Made by a program: the position numbers and the translations under genes. From VRUE01 sp963718755 (GTDB taxonomy: Bacteria > Actinomycetota > Thermoleophilia > Solirubrobacterales > 70-9): a DNA stretch of 64,000 nt. The stretch spans positions 434,001-498,000 of the forward strand of contig OY970376.1 in NCBI GenBank assembly GCA_963718755.1. The letters run 5' to 3'. Position 1 is the stretch's first letter. Each line of letters begins with the position of its first letter. Under the pieces are notes generated by a model, which saw only the letters and a program-made list of their open reading frames with translations, had not been told where the DNA came from and made no database searches. Shown piece after piece: positions 18,355 to 27,582 of the stretch.

Positions 18355-19650
18355 TTGACTGAGAGTCCCCGTCGTGTCGCCATCGTCGGCGGCAACCGAA
18401 TCCCCTTTGCGCGCTCCAACTCGGCCTACTCGCGCGCGTCCAACCAGGACATGCTCACCGCTGCCCTCGACGGTCTGGTCGAGCGCTACTCGCTCGGCGG
18501 CGAGACGATCGGCGAGGTCGCCGGCGGCGCCGTGCTCAAGCACTCGCGCGACCGCGACCTGACCCGCGAGAGCGTGCTCGGCACCCGCCTCGCCCCCGAG
18601 ACGCCTGCCTACGACGTGCAGCAGGCTTGCGGCACCGGGCTCGAGACGGCGATCCTAGTCGCCAACAAGATCGCCCTCGGGCAGATCGACTCGGGCATCG
18701 CCTGCGGCGCCGACACCACCTCCGACGCGCCGATCGGCCTCAACGAGAACCTGCGCGAGGTGCTGCTCGACGTCAACCGCGAGAAGTCCACGGGGGGCCG
18801 GCTCAAGCAGCTGACCCGCCTGCGCCCCGGCCACGTCGTGCCCTCGATCCCGCGCAACGAGGAGCCGCGCACCGGCCTCTCGATGGGCGAGCACTGCGCC
18901 GTGATGGCGGCCGAGTGGGGCATCGAGCGCGAGGAGCAGGACGAGCTCACGGTACGCAGCCACCACAACCTCGCCGCCGCCTATGAGCGCGGCTTCATGG
19001 GCGACCTCGTCAACCCATACCTCGGCCTCGAGCGCGACCAGAACCTGCGCCCGGACTCCTCGAGCGAGAAGCTGGCCAAGCTCGGCCCGGTCTTCGGTGG
19101 CGAGGACGGCACGATGACCGCCGCCAACTCGACGCCGCTCTCAGACGGCGCCTCGGCTGTATTGCTGGCAAGCGAGGAGTGGGCCAAGGAGCGCGACCTG
19201 CCGATCCTCGCCTACTTCGTCGACGGCCAGACCGCGGCGATCGACCACGTCCACAAGCGCGAGGGACTGCTGATGGCGCCTGCCTACGCGATGCCGCGCA
19301 TGCTCGACCGCAACGAGCTCAGCCTGCAGGACTTCGACCTCTACGAGATCCACGAGGCCTTCGCGGCCCAGGTCCTCTGCACGCTGCGGGCCTGGGAGGA
19401 CGAGCGCTTCTGCCGCGACCGGCTCGGCCGCGAGAAGCCGCTTGGCGCGATCGACCGCGAGCGGCTAAACGTCAACGGGGGCTCCTTGGCCGCGGGGCAC
19501 CCCTTCGCCGCCACCGGCGGCCGCATCGTCGCCTCGCTGGCCAAGGAGCTGCACGAGCGCGGCTCGGGGCGCGGTGTGATCAGCATCTGCGCCGCCGCCG
19601 GCCAGGGCGTCGTCGCGATCCTCGAGGCCCCCGGAAAGGATGGAAAGTGA
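18355..19650 (+). CDS. Acetyl-CoA C-acyltransferase (thiolase), FadA2-like
   Basis: 431 aa from a TTG start (GAAAGG upstream); an upstream TTG at 18304 is possible. Thiolase signatures: VQQACGTGLETAI (nucleophilic Cys in QACGTG), YEIHEAFAAQVL (NEAF-type, here HEAF), NVNGGSLAAGHPFAATGGR (GGSLAAGHP) and SICAAAGQGVVAI (catalytic Cys in CAAAGQG). Catalyses thiolytic cleavage of 3-oxoacyl-CoA. The HEAF variant and the neighbours match the mycobacterial FadA2/FabG4/HtdX/FadE5 set. It overlaps the next gene by GTGA. Confidence 0.92.
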   Translation: MTESPRRVAIVGGNRIPFARSNSAYSRASNQDMLTAALDGLVERYSLGGETIGEVAGGAVLKHSRDRDLTRESVLGTRLAPETPAYDVQQACGTGLETAILVANKIALGQIDSGIACGADTTSDAPIGLNENLREVLLDVNREKSTGGRLKQLTRLRPGHVVPSIPRNEEPRTGLSMGEHCAVMAAEWGIEREEQDELTVRSHHNLAAAYERGFMGDLVNPYLGLERDQNLRPDSSSEKLAKLGPVFGGEDGTMTAANSTPLSDGASAVLLASEEWAKERDLPILAYFVDGQTAAIDHVHKREGLLMAPAYAMPRMLDRNELSLQDFDLYEIHEAFAAQVLCTLRAWEDERFCRDRLGREKPLGAIDRERLNVNGGSLAAGHPFAATGGRIVASLAKELHERGSGRGVISICAAAGQGVVAILEAPGKDGK

Positions 19651-20969
19651 GCGACCTCTACGCACAACTGGTCAATTCGCCGCCGGGCAAGCTGATCGCC
19701 CCCCGCGTCGGCCTGCCTCGGCCGACGACGCTCAAACGCCGCTCGGAGAGCAAGCCCGAGACCGCCGACCCCGTGCTGGTCGGCGGCGCGCCGGAGGGCC
19801 GGCTCGGCAAGGCGATCGAGCAACTGCTCGGTGATATCGGCGCACCGCGGCCACGGAAATCCGACAGCCCGGTCGAGGCGCTGGTCTTCGACGCCTCCGG
19901 GATCTCCGACTCGACCGAGCTGGTCGAGCTGCAGCGCTTCTTCCACTCCAACGTAAAGCGGATCGAGCGCTCCGGCCGCGTGATCGTGCTCGGCACGCCT
20001 CCCGCCGGGCTCCCGGCCCGAGCCGCGACCGCGCAGCGGGCCCTGGAGGGCTTCACTCGCTCGCTCGGTAAGGAGATTGGCCGTGGCATCGCCGTGCAGC
20101 TGGTCTACGTCGCCGCGGGCGCCGAGGACCAGCTTGACTCGACCCTGCGCTTCCTGCTCTCCCCTCGCTCCGCCTACGTCTCCGGCCAGGTGATCCAGAT
20201 CGACAAAGGGGTGGCGAAAACGCCGCGCCTCGAATGGGAAAAGCCGCTCGATGGCTGTCGGGCACTGGTGACCGGCGCCTCGCGCGGCATCGGTGAGGCG
20301 ATTGCCGAGACCCTGCACCGCGACGGCGCCGAGCTCGTCCTGCTCGACGTTCCGGCGCTCGCCGATGACCTCGCCGGCGTGGCCACGCGGCTCGAGGCGG
20401 AGACGATCGAGCTCGACATCACCGACGCCGACGCCCCGGCGACGATCGCCGAGCGGCTCAGCGGCGGCGTCGACATAGTCGTCCACAACGCAGGCGTCAC
20501 CCGCGACCGCACGATCGCCAAGATGCCCGAGGACCGCTGGGCCTCGCTGATGGAGATCAACCTCTCCAGCGAGGAGCGGATCGACGACGAGCTGCTGCAT
20601 CGCGACCTGCTGCGCCGCAACGGCCGCATCGTCTGCGTCTCCTCGATGAGCGGCATCGCCGGCAACTCCGGCCAAACCAATTACGCGACCTCGAAGGCGG
20701 GCGTGATCGGCATGGTCGAAGCGCTGGCGCCTGAGCTGGCCAAACGTGGCGCGACGATCAACGCCGTCGCCCCCGGCTTCATCGAGACGCAGATGACCGA
20801 CGCGATGCCGATCGCGATCCGCGAAGCCGGCCGCCGCATGAACAGCATGTCGCAGGGGGGTCTCCCCGTCGACGTCGCCGAGACGATCGCCTGGTTCGCC
20901 AGCCCCGCCTCGACCGGCGTCAACGGCAACGTCGTCCGGGTCTGCGGCCAGAGCCTGCTGGGAGCCTGA
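19647..20969 (+). CDS. Two-domain 3-oxoacyl reductase, FabG4-like (HMwFabG)
   Basis: 440 aa, longer than a normal FabG (about 250). An N-terminal degenerate Rossmann domain (residues 1-200, no glycine motif) is followed by a complete SDR domain: LVTGASRGIGEAIAE, the NAG motif in VVHNAGVTRD, the catalytic Ser in CVSSMSG, and YATSKAG with catalytic Tyr/Lys. The same two-domain form is known as FabG4 of Mycobacterium, which reduces or oxidises long 3-oxo/3-hydroxyacyl-CoA with NADH. The GTG start overlaps the thiolase stop (GTGA), and the gene ends in TGATG with the MaoC gene. Confidence 0.9.
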   Translation: MSDLYAQLVNSPPGKLIAPRVGLPRPTTLKRRSESKPETADPVLVGGAPEGRLGKAIEQLLGDIGAPRPRKSDSPVEALVFDASGISDSTELVELQRFFHSNVKRIERSGRVIVLGTPPAGLPARAATAQRALEGFTRSLGKEIGRGIAVQLVYVAAGAEDQLDSTLRFLLSPRSAYVSGQVIQIDKGVAKTPRLEWEKPLDGCRALVTGASRGIGEAIAETLHRDGAELVLLDVPALADDLAGVATRLEAETIELDITDADAPATIAERLSGGVDIVVHNAGVTRDRTIAKMPEDRWASLMEINLSSEERIDDELLHRDLLRRNGRIVCVSSMSGIAGNSGQTNYATSKAGVIGMVEALAPELAKRGATINAVAPGFIETQMTDAMPIAIREAGRRMNSMSQGGLPVDVAETIAWFASPASTGVNGNVVRVCGQSLLGA

Positions 20970-21934
20970 TGACGACGCGCACCCTCGACAGCCCGCCCAG
21001 CATCCTGCCGCTCTACGCGCGAGCGGCGGCGCCGCTGATTCCCGGCGCTTCGCTGCTGCCCTTCGTGCCGGGCCGTGGGACCGAGGTGCCCGACCTGGAG
21101 CTGAACCTGGACGGCGTCAAGCCCGATGCCGAGTCAGTCGCCGCCTACGCAAAGGTCTGCGGATTCTCGCTCCGCGACCACCTCCCGCCCACCTATCCGC
21201 AGGTACTCGCCTTCCCCCTGCACATGGCGGTGATGGCCGATGGCCGCTTCCCCTTCGGCGCGGTCGGGCTTGTCCACGTCGAGAACCGGATCGTGCAGCA
21301 CCGGCCGATCGCGATCGGCGAGGAGCTGAAGCTAGTCGTCCGCACCACTCCCCTGCAACCCCACAAGCGTGGTCAGACCTTCAGCCTGCTCACCGAGGCC
21401 TGGAGCGGCAGCCAGAAGGCCTGGGAGTCAGAGAGCACGATGCTGCGCCGGGGCAGCTCGAAGACCGCGGTCGAGGTTTCGTCCGCTATGCGGAGCAAAG
21501 CTCGACCGCACGGGGACGATGGCACCGGAAAGAGTGGCAACGCCGACGCGGAACCCGCCCTGACGCCCAGCGCCGAGTGGCGCCTTGGTGGCGACCTCGG
21601 CCGCCGCTACGCCGCCGTCTCCGGCGACCGCAACCCAATTCACATGCACTCGCTGACCGCGAAACCGCTGGGCTTCCCCAGCGCGATCGCACACGGGATG
21701 TGGACCAAGGCTCGCTGTCTGGCCGCCCTGGAGGGACGCCTTCCCGACGCTTTTTCGGTCGACGTGCGTTTTCGCAAGCCGATCCAGCTGCCGGGCAAGG
21801 TCGAGTTCCTCAGCGACGCGGGCAGCGAGGAGATCGAGTTCGCCGTGCGCGACGCAAAGCGTCAGATACCCCATCTCGACGGCCACCTGAAACCGGTCGA
21901 GGTCAAGTCCAACAGCGGGAGGAAATCGAAGTGA
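20969..21934 (+). CDS. MaoC-like (R)-specific enoyl-CoA hydratase, HtdX-like
   Basis: 321 aa double-hotdog protein. The C-terminal hotdog has the hydratase motif YAAVSGDRNPIHMHSLTAKPLGF with the catalytic Asp/His (D-x-N-P-x-H), then AIAHGMWTKARC. The N-terminal half (VKPDAESVAAYAKVCGFSLRD) is the degenerate hotdog. Adds water to trans-2-enoyl-CoA to give (R)-3-hydroxyacyl-CoA, feeding the FabG4-like dehydrogenase. Position and size match mycobacterial HtdX (Rv0241c-type). Confidence 0.9.
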   Translation: MTTRTLDSPPSILPLYARAAAPLIPGASLLPFVPGRGTEVPDLELNLDGVKPDAESVAAYAKVCGFSLRDHLPPTYPQVLAFPLHMAVMADGRFPFGAVGLVHVENRIVQHRPIAIGEELKLVVRTTPLQPHKRGQTFSLLTEAWSGSQKAWESESTMLRRGSSKTAVEVSSAMRSKARPHGDDGTGKSGNADAEPALTPSAEWRLGGDLGRRYAAVSGDRNPIHMHSLTAKPLGFPSAIAHGMWTKARCLAALEGRLPDAFSVDVRFRKPIQLPGKVEFLSDAGSEEIEFAVRDAKRQIPHLDGHLKPVEVKSNSGRKSK

Positions 21935-23268
21935 ACGGCAACGACAAAGGCACGGGAGTGGCCGAGCGCAGCATGGGCTACGGCCTGCGGGCGCTGAACT
22001 GGCTCGCCGGCTCGGACCTGCTCGACCGGATCCGCGTTCGCAAACAGGTCGAGCGAGCGCTCTTCCAAGGCACCAAGAGCGGCTTCCGCTCGGCGACCGC
22101 CGCCGGGCGAACCTTCAAGGCAGCCCAGAAGCTGACCCGGCCGGCACGGCAGGCGACCGGCAAGCCGCGCAGCCTCTTCGACATCAGCCCCGATGACGAG
22201 CAGCAGATGTTCCAGGAGGCGGTGCGCGACTTCGCCGCGGCCAAGGTCCGCCCCGCAGCCCAGGAGGCGGACGCCGAGCGGACCACCCCCACCGAGCTGC
22301 TGGCGCAGGCGAGCGAGCTCGGCGTCAACATGCTCGGCATCCCCGAGGAGCTCGGCGGCGTGATGCACGAGCAGGCAGCGACGACCAGCGCCCTGGTCGG
22401 CGAGGCGCTCGCCCACGGCGATATGGGCATTGCCTACGCCGTCCTCGCCCCCGGCGCCGTCGCCACCGCGATCGGCCATTGGGGGACCGCCGAGCAGGAG
22501 GCCACCTACCTGCCCGCCTTCGGCGCCGAGGATGCACCCGCAGCCGCCCTAGCCCTGCTCGAGCCGCGGCCACTCTTTAACCCGCTGAAGCTGGAGACGA
22601 CGGCGCGGCGGGACGGCGAGGACTGGGTTCTCAGCGGCGCGAAGTCGTTCGTTGCCCGCGCCACCGAGTGCGAGCTCTTCCTCGTCGCCGCCGAGGCGGA
22701 CGAGCTGGGCCCGGCGCTGTTCGTGATCGAGTCCGGCGCCTCGGGGCTCTCCGTGCAGGACGAGCCGGCGATGGGCTTACGGCCCGCAGCCACCGGCCGC
22801 CTCCTGCTCGAGGACGTCCGCCTGCCGGGCGCAGCGCTGCTCGGCGAGGGCAAGCGCGAGGACTACGTCGAGTGCGTGCAGCGGGCCCGAATCGCTTGGT
22901 GCGCGCTCGCAGTCGGCGCCTCGCAGGCCGTCCTCGACTACGTCATCCCCTACGTCAACGAACGCACCGCCTTCGGCGAACCGGTCTCCAACCGCCAGGC
23001 AGTCGCCTTCGGCGTCTCCGACATCGGCATCGAGACCGGCGGCATGCGGCTCGTCACCTACCGCGCCGCCAGCCGCGCCGACCAAGGGCAGGACTTCAGC
23101 CGCGAGGCAGCCCTGGCACGCAAGCTCTGCGCCGCCAAGGGAATGGAGATCGGCTCCGAAGGAGTGCAGCTCCTCGGCGGACACGGCTACGTCAAGGAGC
23201 ACCCGGTCGAGCGCTGGTACCGCGACCTCCGCGCAGCGGGCGTGATGGAGGGCGCGCTGCTCGTTTAG
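21931..23268 (+). CDS. Acyl-CoA dehydrogenase family protein (first)
   Basis: 445 aa; the GTG start overlaps the MaoC stop (GTGA), with GGGAGGAAA upstream. An unusual 90-residue N-terminal extension (GYGLRALNWLAGSDLLDRIR onward, basic and helical) precedes the ACAD fold (DISPDDEQQMFQEAVRDFAA). The FAD-binding loop is diverged (AALALLEPRPLFNPLKLE), while the C-terminal GSEGVQLLGGHGYVKEHPVER is canonical. The helical extension may tether it to membrane or to the partner ACAD. Probably acts with the next gene. Confidence 0.85.
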   Translation: MNGNDKGTGVAERSMGYGLRALNWLAGSDLLDRIRVRKQVERALFQGTKSGFRSATAAGRTFKAAQKLTRPARQATGKPRSLFDISPDDEQQMFQEAVRDFAAAKVRPAAQEADAERTTPTELLAQASELGVNMLGIPEELGGVMHEQAATTSALVGEALAHGDMGIAYAVLAPGAVATAIGHWGTAEQEATYLPAFGAEDAPAAALALLEPRPLFNPLKLETTARRDGEDWVLSGAKSFVARATECELFLVAAEADELGPALFVIESGASGLSVQDEPAMGLRPAATGRLLLEDVRLPGAALLGEGKREDYVECVQRARIAWCALAVGASQAVLDYVIPYVNERTAFGEPVSNRQAVAFGVSDIGIETGGMRLVTYRAASRADQGQDFSREAALARKLCAAKGMEIGSEGVQLLGGHGYVKEHPVERWYRDLRAAGVMEGALLV

Positions 23269-23296
23269 CGACCCCGCTAGAGCGAAAGGCAAGACC

Positions 23297-24508
23297 ATGA
23301 TCAATCTCGAGATACCGAAGAAGTTCAAGCCACTGGCCAGCCAGGCCAACCAGGTCGCGACCGAGGTCTTCCGACCGATCTCGCGCAAGTACGACGAGGC
23401 CGAGCACTCCTATCCGAAAGAGCTCGACATGCTCGCCTCGCTGATCGACGGGATGAACGAGGGCTCCGACATCGGCGGCGCAGGAGCCGCGGGTGTGCGC
23501 CGCGAGTCGAGCGACAACGGCGACGGCAACCGCAACGGCTCCAACCTCTCCACCGTGCTCGGCATCATCGAGCTCTGCTGGGGCGACGTCGGCCTGCTGC
23601 TCTCGATGCCCCGCCAGGGCCTCGGCAACTCGGCAATCGCCTCCGTGGCGACCGAGGAGCAGCTCGAGCGCTACGGCGGCAAGTGGGCGGCGATGGCGAT
23701 TACCGAGCCGGAGGCCGGCTCGGACTCTGCGGCGATCCGCACCACCGCCAAGCTCGACGGCGAGGAGTACGTGCTCAACGGCGAGAAGATCTTCGTCACC
23801 TCGGGCGATCGGGCCGACCTGATCGTGGTCTGGGCTTCGCTCGACCCCTCGAAGGGCCGGGCCGCGATCAAGTCGTTCATCGTCGAGCGCGACAACCCGG
23901 GGTTGAAGCTGGACCGGCTCGAGCACAAGCTCGGCATTCGCGCCTCTGACACCGCCAACTTCACCCTGCAGGACTGCCGGGTGCCGAAAGAGGCACTGCT
24001 CGGCAGCTCCGAGGTCGAAGACAAGCAGGGCTTCGGCGGCGCGATGCAGACCTTCGACAACACGCGGCCGCTGGTCGCGGCGATGGCGGTCGGCGTCGCC
24101 CGGGCGTCACTCGAGCGGGCGCGCGAGTGCCTGTCCGAAGCCGGGGTCGAGATCGACTACGCGCTGCCGGCCCTCTCCCAGCCGGCCGCCGTCTCGCGCT
24201 ACCTGGAGATGGAGGCCGACTTCGAGGCGGCACGGCTGCTGACCCTGCAGGCCGCCTGGATGGCCGACAACGGCAAGCCGAACTCGCTGCAGGCCTCGAT
24301 GGCCAAGGCAAAGGCCGGCCGCACCTGCGTCGACGTGGCGCTCGGCTGTGTAGAGCTGTGCGGCGCCGTCGGCTACGGCGAGGACGAGCTGCTGGAGAAG
24401 TGGGCGCGCGACGCCAAGATCCTCGACATCTTCGAGGGCACGCAGCAGATCCAGCTGCTGATCGTGGCCCGGCAGCTGCTCGGCAAGAGCTCGGCCGAAC
24501 TGCGTTAA
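23297..24508 (+). CDS. Acyl-CoA dehydrogenase family protein (second)
   Basis: 403 aa. AMAITEPEAGSDSAAIRTTA is the ACAD FAD-binding signature, EYVLNGEKIFVTSGDRAD the middle beta domain, and CGAVGYGEDELLEKWARDAK plus LDIFEGTQQIQL the C-terminal domain with the catalytic-Glu region. An internal Gly/Asn-rich insertion (SDIGGAGAAGVRRESSDNG) sits in the N-terminal helical domain. It performs alpha,beta-dehydrogenation of acyl-CoA, passing electrons to ETF. The pair of dissimilar ACADs in one operon suggests a hetero-oligomer, as in actinobacterial sterol/branched-acyl FadE pairs (inference). Confidence 0.9.
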   Translation: MINLEIPKKFKPLASQANQVATEVFRPISRKYDEAEHSYPKELDMLASLIDGMNEGSDIGGAGAAGVRRESSDNGDGNRNGSNLSTVLGIIELCWGDVGLLLSMPRQGLGNSAIASVATEEQLERYGGKWAAMAITEPEAGSDSAAIRTTAKLDGEEYVLNGEKIFVTSGDRADLIVVWASLDPSKGRAAIKSFIVERDNPGLKLDRLEHKLGIRASDTANFTLQDCRVPKEALLGSSEVEDKQGFGGAMQTFDNTRPLVAAMAVGVARASLERARECLSEAGVEIDYALPALSQPAAVSRYLEMEADFEAARLLTLQAAWMADNGKPNSLQASMAKAKAGRTCVDVALGCVELCGAVGYGEDELLEKWARDAKILDIFEGTQQIQLLIVARQLLGKSSAELR

Positions 24509-25185
24509 GCAGCAGCCGGCTCGGCTTTACCAACCAGCCCGAGCGCCGCTTGGCGCAGGCGTTCGGGCAAGACGACCATCGCTCGCAGCTGCTCGAGCGC
24601 GTCGTGGTCGCCCTCGATCTCGATCCTGTCCTCGGCAGCCTCGCCGGCTACCAACGCCGCCAGCACATCGGAGGGTTCACCGCTCAAAGCCAAATCGGGA
24701 TCCTCAGCCTCGCCGCGGGCGGCGGCGATCCAGCCCTCCTCGACTCGCAGCCAGTAGGCCTGTCCACCGCTGCGCAGGCCGATCGTCAGCCGCGCATCCG
24801 CCGGCGGCTGGGCGATCGTCCGAATCGCATTCGGCAACGAGGTCGGCGCGAGGTCTACGACGTCGTCGACCCGCTCGAAGTGCAGACCCCAGCGGCTCAG
24901 CTCCAACATCGGCCGCTCAAGCGCCCAACCCACATCGGTCAGCTCATAGGCAATGCCCGTTGCCGGTGGCGAAAGCTCGCGACGGCGCACGATCCCGTGG
25001 CTCTCGAGATCGCGTAGGCGCTTGGTGAGGACATCGGTCGGCGCGCCGCCGACGTTGCGGACCAAGTCGGAGAAGCGCAGTGCGCCGAGCGAGAGCTCGC
25101 GCACGATCAGCAGCGACCAGCGCTCGCCGATGCGGTCGAGCGCGCAGGCCAGGCTGCACGACTGGTCGTATTCCCGTCTCCTCAT
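24505..25185 (-). CDS. HxlR-family transcriptional regulator with C-terminal SCP2-like domain
   Basis: 226 aa. The N-terminal winged helix (SCSLACALDRIGERWSLLIV, then LRFSDLVRNVGGAPTDVLTKRL) is HxlR-type with the paired Cys of CSLAC. Residues 115-215 look like an SCP2/sterol-carrier fold (DARLTIGLRSGGQAYWLRVEEG, LALSGEPSDVLAALVAGE) that could bind a lipid or acyl ligand. It converges on the second ACAD with a 4-nt overlap of the ends and is divergent from the MMPL transporter. It probably controls that transporter and perhaps the acyl-CoA operon in response to a lipid (inference). Confidence 0.85.
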   Translation of the reverse strand: MRRREYDQSCSLACALDRIGERWSLLIVRELSLGALRFSDLVRNVGGAPTDVLTKRLRDLESHGIVRRRELSPPATGIAYELTDVGWALERPMLELSRWGLHFERVDDVVDLAPTSLPNAIRTIAQPPADARLTIGLRSGGQAYWLRVEEGWIAAARGEAEDPDLALSGEPSDVLAALVAGEAAEDRIEIEGDHDALEQLRAMVVLPERLRQAALGLVGKAEPAAA

Positions 25186-25226
25186 CGAGTCGATGGTATC
25201 GATCGTAGCAACGTTAATTTGTTTTT

Positions 25227-25242
25227 CAAAGTGCTCACTTTG
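25227..25242. promoter_or_regulatory. Palindromic operator between HxlR regulator and MMPL transporter
   Basis: CAAAGTG-CT-CACTTTG is a perfect 7-bp inverted repeat, extending to 9 of 10 pairs on each side (25224-25243). It lies 42 nt upstream of the regulator start and 66 nt upstream of the transporter, fitting a shared autoregulatory site. Confidence 0.65.
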
Positions 25243-25307
25243 GAATCTGGTACGGTCCCGCCGATGCCGATCTCACGTCTCGTCCCCCGGTCGCGTTTCC
25301 TCCCCCG

Positions 25308-27437
25308 ATGACCCGGATCGCAAACCTCACCTGGAAGCACCCAAAGCTCGTCCTCGCAGCGGTCGCGGTTTTCGTCCTCTTTGCCGCCGTCGCCGGCAAA
25401 GACGTCGAGAGCCACCTGAAGGCTGCCGGCTTCGCCGATAGCGCCTCGGAGAGTGAGCGGGCGACCGTCCTGTTGCGCGACTCGCTCGGCTACAACCCCA
25501 GCCCCGCGATCGTGCTCGTCGTCCGCAATCCCGATGGAGGCAAGCTCGATACCACCGACCCCGCCGTCCGCGCCGAGATCGCCCGGCTCAGCCGCGAGAC
25601 GGCGCAGGTCGAGTACGTCGGCCGCGTCCTCAACCCGCTGCGCAACCCACGCGAGGGCGCCCGGCTAATCGCCCGTGACGGCGAATCGGTGGCGGTCGCG
25701 GCCTATCTCTCCACCGCCGACATCGAGGACTCCGGCGGCTACGCCGCCGAAGGGGTCGCGCCGATCGCCGCCTCGAGCTCGCTCGACGTCGCGATGGGCG
25801 GCTTCGCCCCCGGTTTCAACGAGACCAACGACCAGACCCGTGAAGACCTGACCAAGGCCGAGCTGATCGCCTTCCCGATCCTCGCCCTGCTGCTGCTCTT
25901 CGTCTTCCGCGGCGTCGTCGCGGCGGCGATCCCGTTGCTGCTCGGCGTGATCTCGATCATCGGCACGCTGCTGGTGCTGCGGATCATGGCGGGGTTCACC
26001 GATACCTCCCTCTTCGCGCTCAACATCGCCACCGGTCTCAGCCTCGGCCTCGCGGTCGACTACGCCCTGCTTCTGGTCTCGCGCTATCGCGAGGAGATAG
26101 GCGGCGGTGGTGCGTCGCGGGAGGCGCACCGCCGCACCGTCCAGACGGCCGGCCGCACCGCGGTCTTCTCCGGCCTCACCGTGGCGGCGGCGATGGCGGC
26201 GCTGATCGTCATGCCGCAGCGCTTCCTCTATTCGATGGCGGTCGCCGGCGCCTCGGTCGCAGTCCTCTCCTCGCTGATGGCGATCCTCGTCGTGCCGTCG
26301 CTGCTGGCCATCCTCGGCCCGCGCATCGACGCCCTCTCGATCCGCCGCGGGCCGGCGGTGTCCGACGCCTCCGACGGGTGGTACCGCCTTGCCCGCGGCG
26401 TCATGCGCCGCCCGGTCGCCGTCGCCCTGGCCAGCTCCGCTCTGATGCTGGCCGCGGCGGCGCCGTTGCTGTGGACGACGCTCACCGGGCCGAGCGCCGA
26501 GGCCGTGCCGCCCGACCAGCCCTCGGCCAAGGCCTACGACTACCTCGAAGCGCACTATCCGCGCGACGTCACCGAGGCGGTCACCGTCACCGTCGACGGC
26601 AGCGCCAGGCCTGCCCAGCTCGCCGCCTTCCGAGAGCGAATCGAGGCAATCGACGGGGTCACCGGCGGCGCCCCCTTCGTACCGGCCGCCGAGGGCGTGG
26701 CCTTCGCCAACTTCGCCCTCGAGGGCGCGGCGCTGGACCCCCGGACGCAGGACGTCGTGCATGAGATCCGCGATCTCGAACCGCCCGCCGCGACCGCCAC
26801 GCTCGTCTCCGGCAACACCGCCGGCTTCATCGACCAGAAGCAGAGCCTGATCGACCACGCGCCGCTGGTCGTCGGGATCGTCGTCCTCACCACCCTCGTC
26901 ATCCTTTTCCTGCTGACCGGCTCGGTTCTGCTGCCGATCAAGACGCTGGTGATGAACTCGCTGACGCTCGGCGCGACGCTCGGCATCCTCGTCCTTGCCT
27001 TCCAGGAGGGCTGGCTCGAGGGCGTGCTCGACTACGCCGGGCCGAACGCGATCGAGGTGACCAGCCTGGTCTTCCTCTTCGCGGTGATCTTCGGCCTCGC
27101 CACCGATTACGCGGTGCTGGTGATGGCGCGGATCAAAGAACGCTACGACCTCGGCGACACGAACGAGGAGGCGGTGGCGATCGGGATCGGCCGCACCGGT
27201 CGGGTGATCACCGCCGCCGCCCTTGCGATCGCGATCGTCTTCCTCGCCTTCAGCGTCAGCAGCGTCTTCTTCGTCAAACAGATCGCGATCGGGATGGCCT
27301 TCGGCGTGATGCTCGACGCAACCGTCGTCCGTGCCCTGCTCGTCCCCTCGCTGATGCGACTCTTCGGCGAGTGGAACTGGTGGGCGCCCAAACCGCTTCG
27401 CCGCGTCTTCGCACGTCTGCGCATCTCTGAGACTTGA
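25308..27437 (+). CDS. MMPL-family RND transporter
   Basis: 709 aa. Two repeats, each with one membrane helix, a large periplasmic-type domain and five more helices (about 12 in all). The RND/MMPL motif GLSLGLAVDYALLLVSRYRE is in the first half and IFGLATDYAVLVMARIKERY in the second; the Asp-Tyr pairs are the proton-relay region. The family exports lipids or small hydrophobic compounds using the proton gradient. Divergent from the HxlR/SCP2 regulator, it likely handles a lipid substrate or toxic amphiphile (inference). Confidence 0.92.
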   Translation: MTRIANLTWKHPKLVLAAVAVFVLFAAVAGKDVESHLKAAGFADSASESERATVLLRDSLGYNPSPAIVLVVRNPDGGKLDTTDPAVRAEIARLSRETAQVEYVGRVLNPLRNPREGARLIARDGESVAVAAYLSTADIEDSGGYAAEGVAPIAASSSLDVAMGGFAPGFNETNDQTREDLTKAELIAFPILALLLLFVFRGVVAAAIPLLLGVISIIGTLLVLRIMAGFTDTSLFALNIATGLSLGLAVDYALLLVSRYREEIGGGGASREAHRRTVQTAGRTAVFSGLTVAAAMAALIVMPQRFLYSMAVAGASVAVLSSLMAILVVPSLLAILGPRIDALSIRRGPAVSDASDGWYRLARGVMRRPVAVALASSALMLAAAAPLLWTTLTGPSAEAVPPDQPSAKAYDYLEAHYPRDVTEAVTVTVDGSARPAQLAAFRERIEAIDGVTGGAPFVPAAEGVAFANFALEGAALDPRTQDVVHEIRDLEPPAATATLVSGNTAGFIDQKQSLIDHAPLVVGIVVLTTLVILFLLTGSVLLPIKTLVMNSLTLGATLGILVLAFQEGWLEGVLDYAGPNAIEVTSLVFLFAVIFGLATDYAVLVMARIKERYDLGDTNEEAVAIGIGRTGRVITAAALAIAIVFLAFSVSSVFFVKQIAIGMAFGVMLDATVVRALLVPSLMRLFGEWNWWAPKPLRRVFARLRISET

Positions 27438-27550
27438 GAGCCCATCCCGGTAGGGGTGGAACGTCTTGTACTTTTTCTGCGGCGGCGCCCGTGGACAGCC
27501 AGAGACTGTCTTCAGAAAAAGTTAAGTGGAACCCCTACCGGGATGGGCTC
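27438..27550. repeat. Long inverted-repeat element, class I copy 1
   Basis: Begins at the base after the MMPL stop. Perfect 20-bp arms: 27438-27457 with 27531-27550. Nested inside, CTTTTTCTG (27471-27479) pairs with CAGAAAAAG (27513-27521). Other copies with the same architecture but different arm sequences are at 35178-35299 and 37464-37579. It may act as a transcription terminator or a mobile palindromic element. Confidence 0.85.
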
Positions 27551-27582
27551 GCGAACCACCGCGGTGCGGCAGACTGCCGCGC

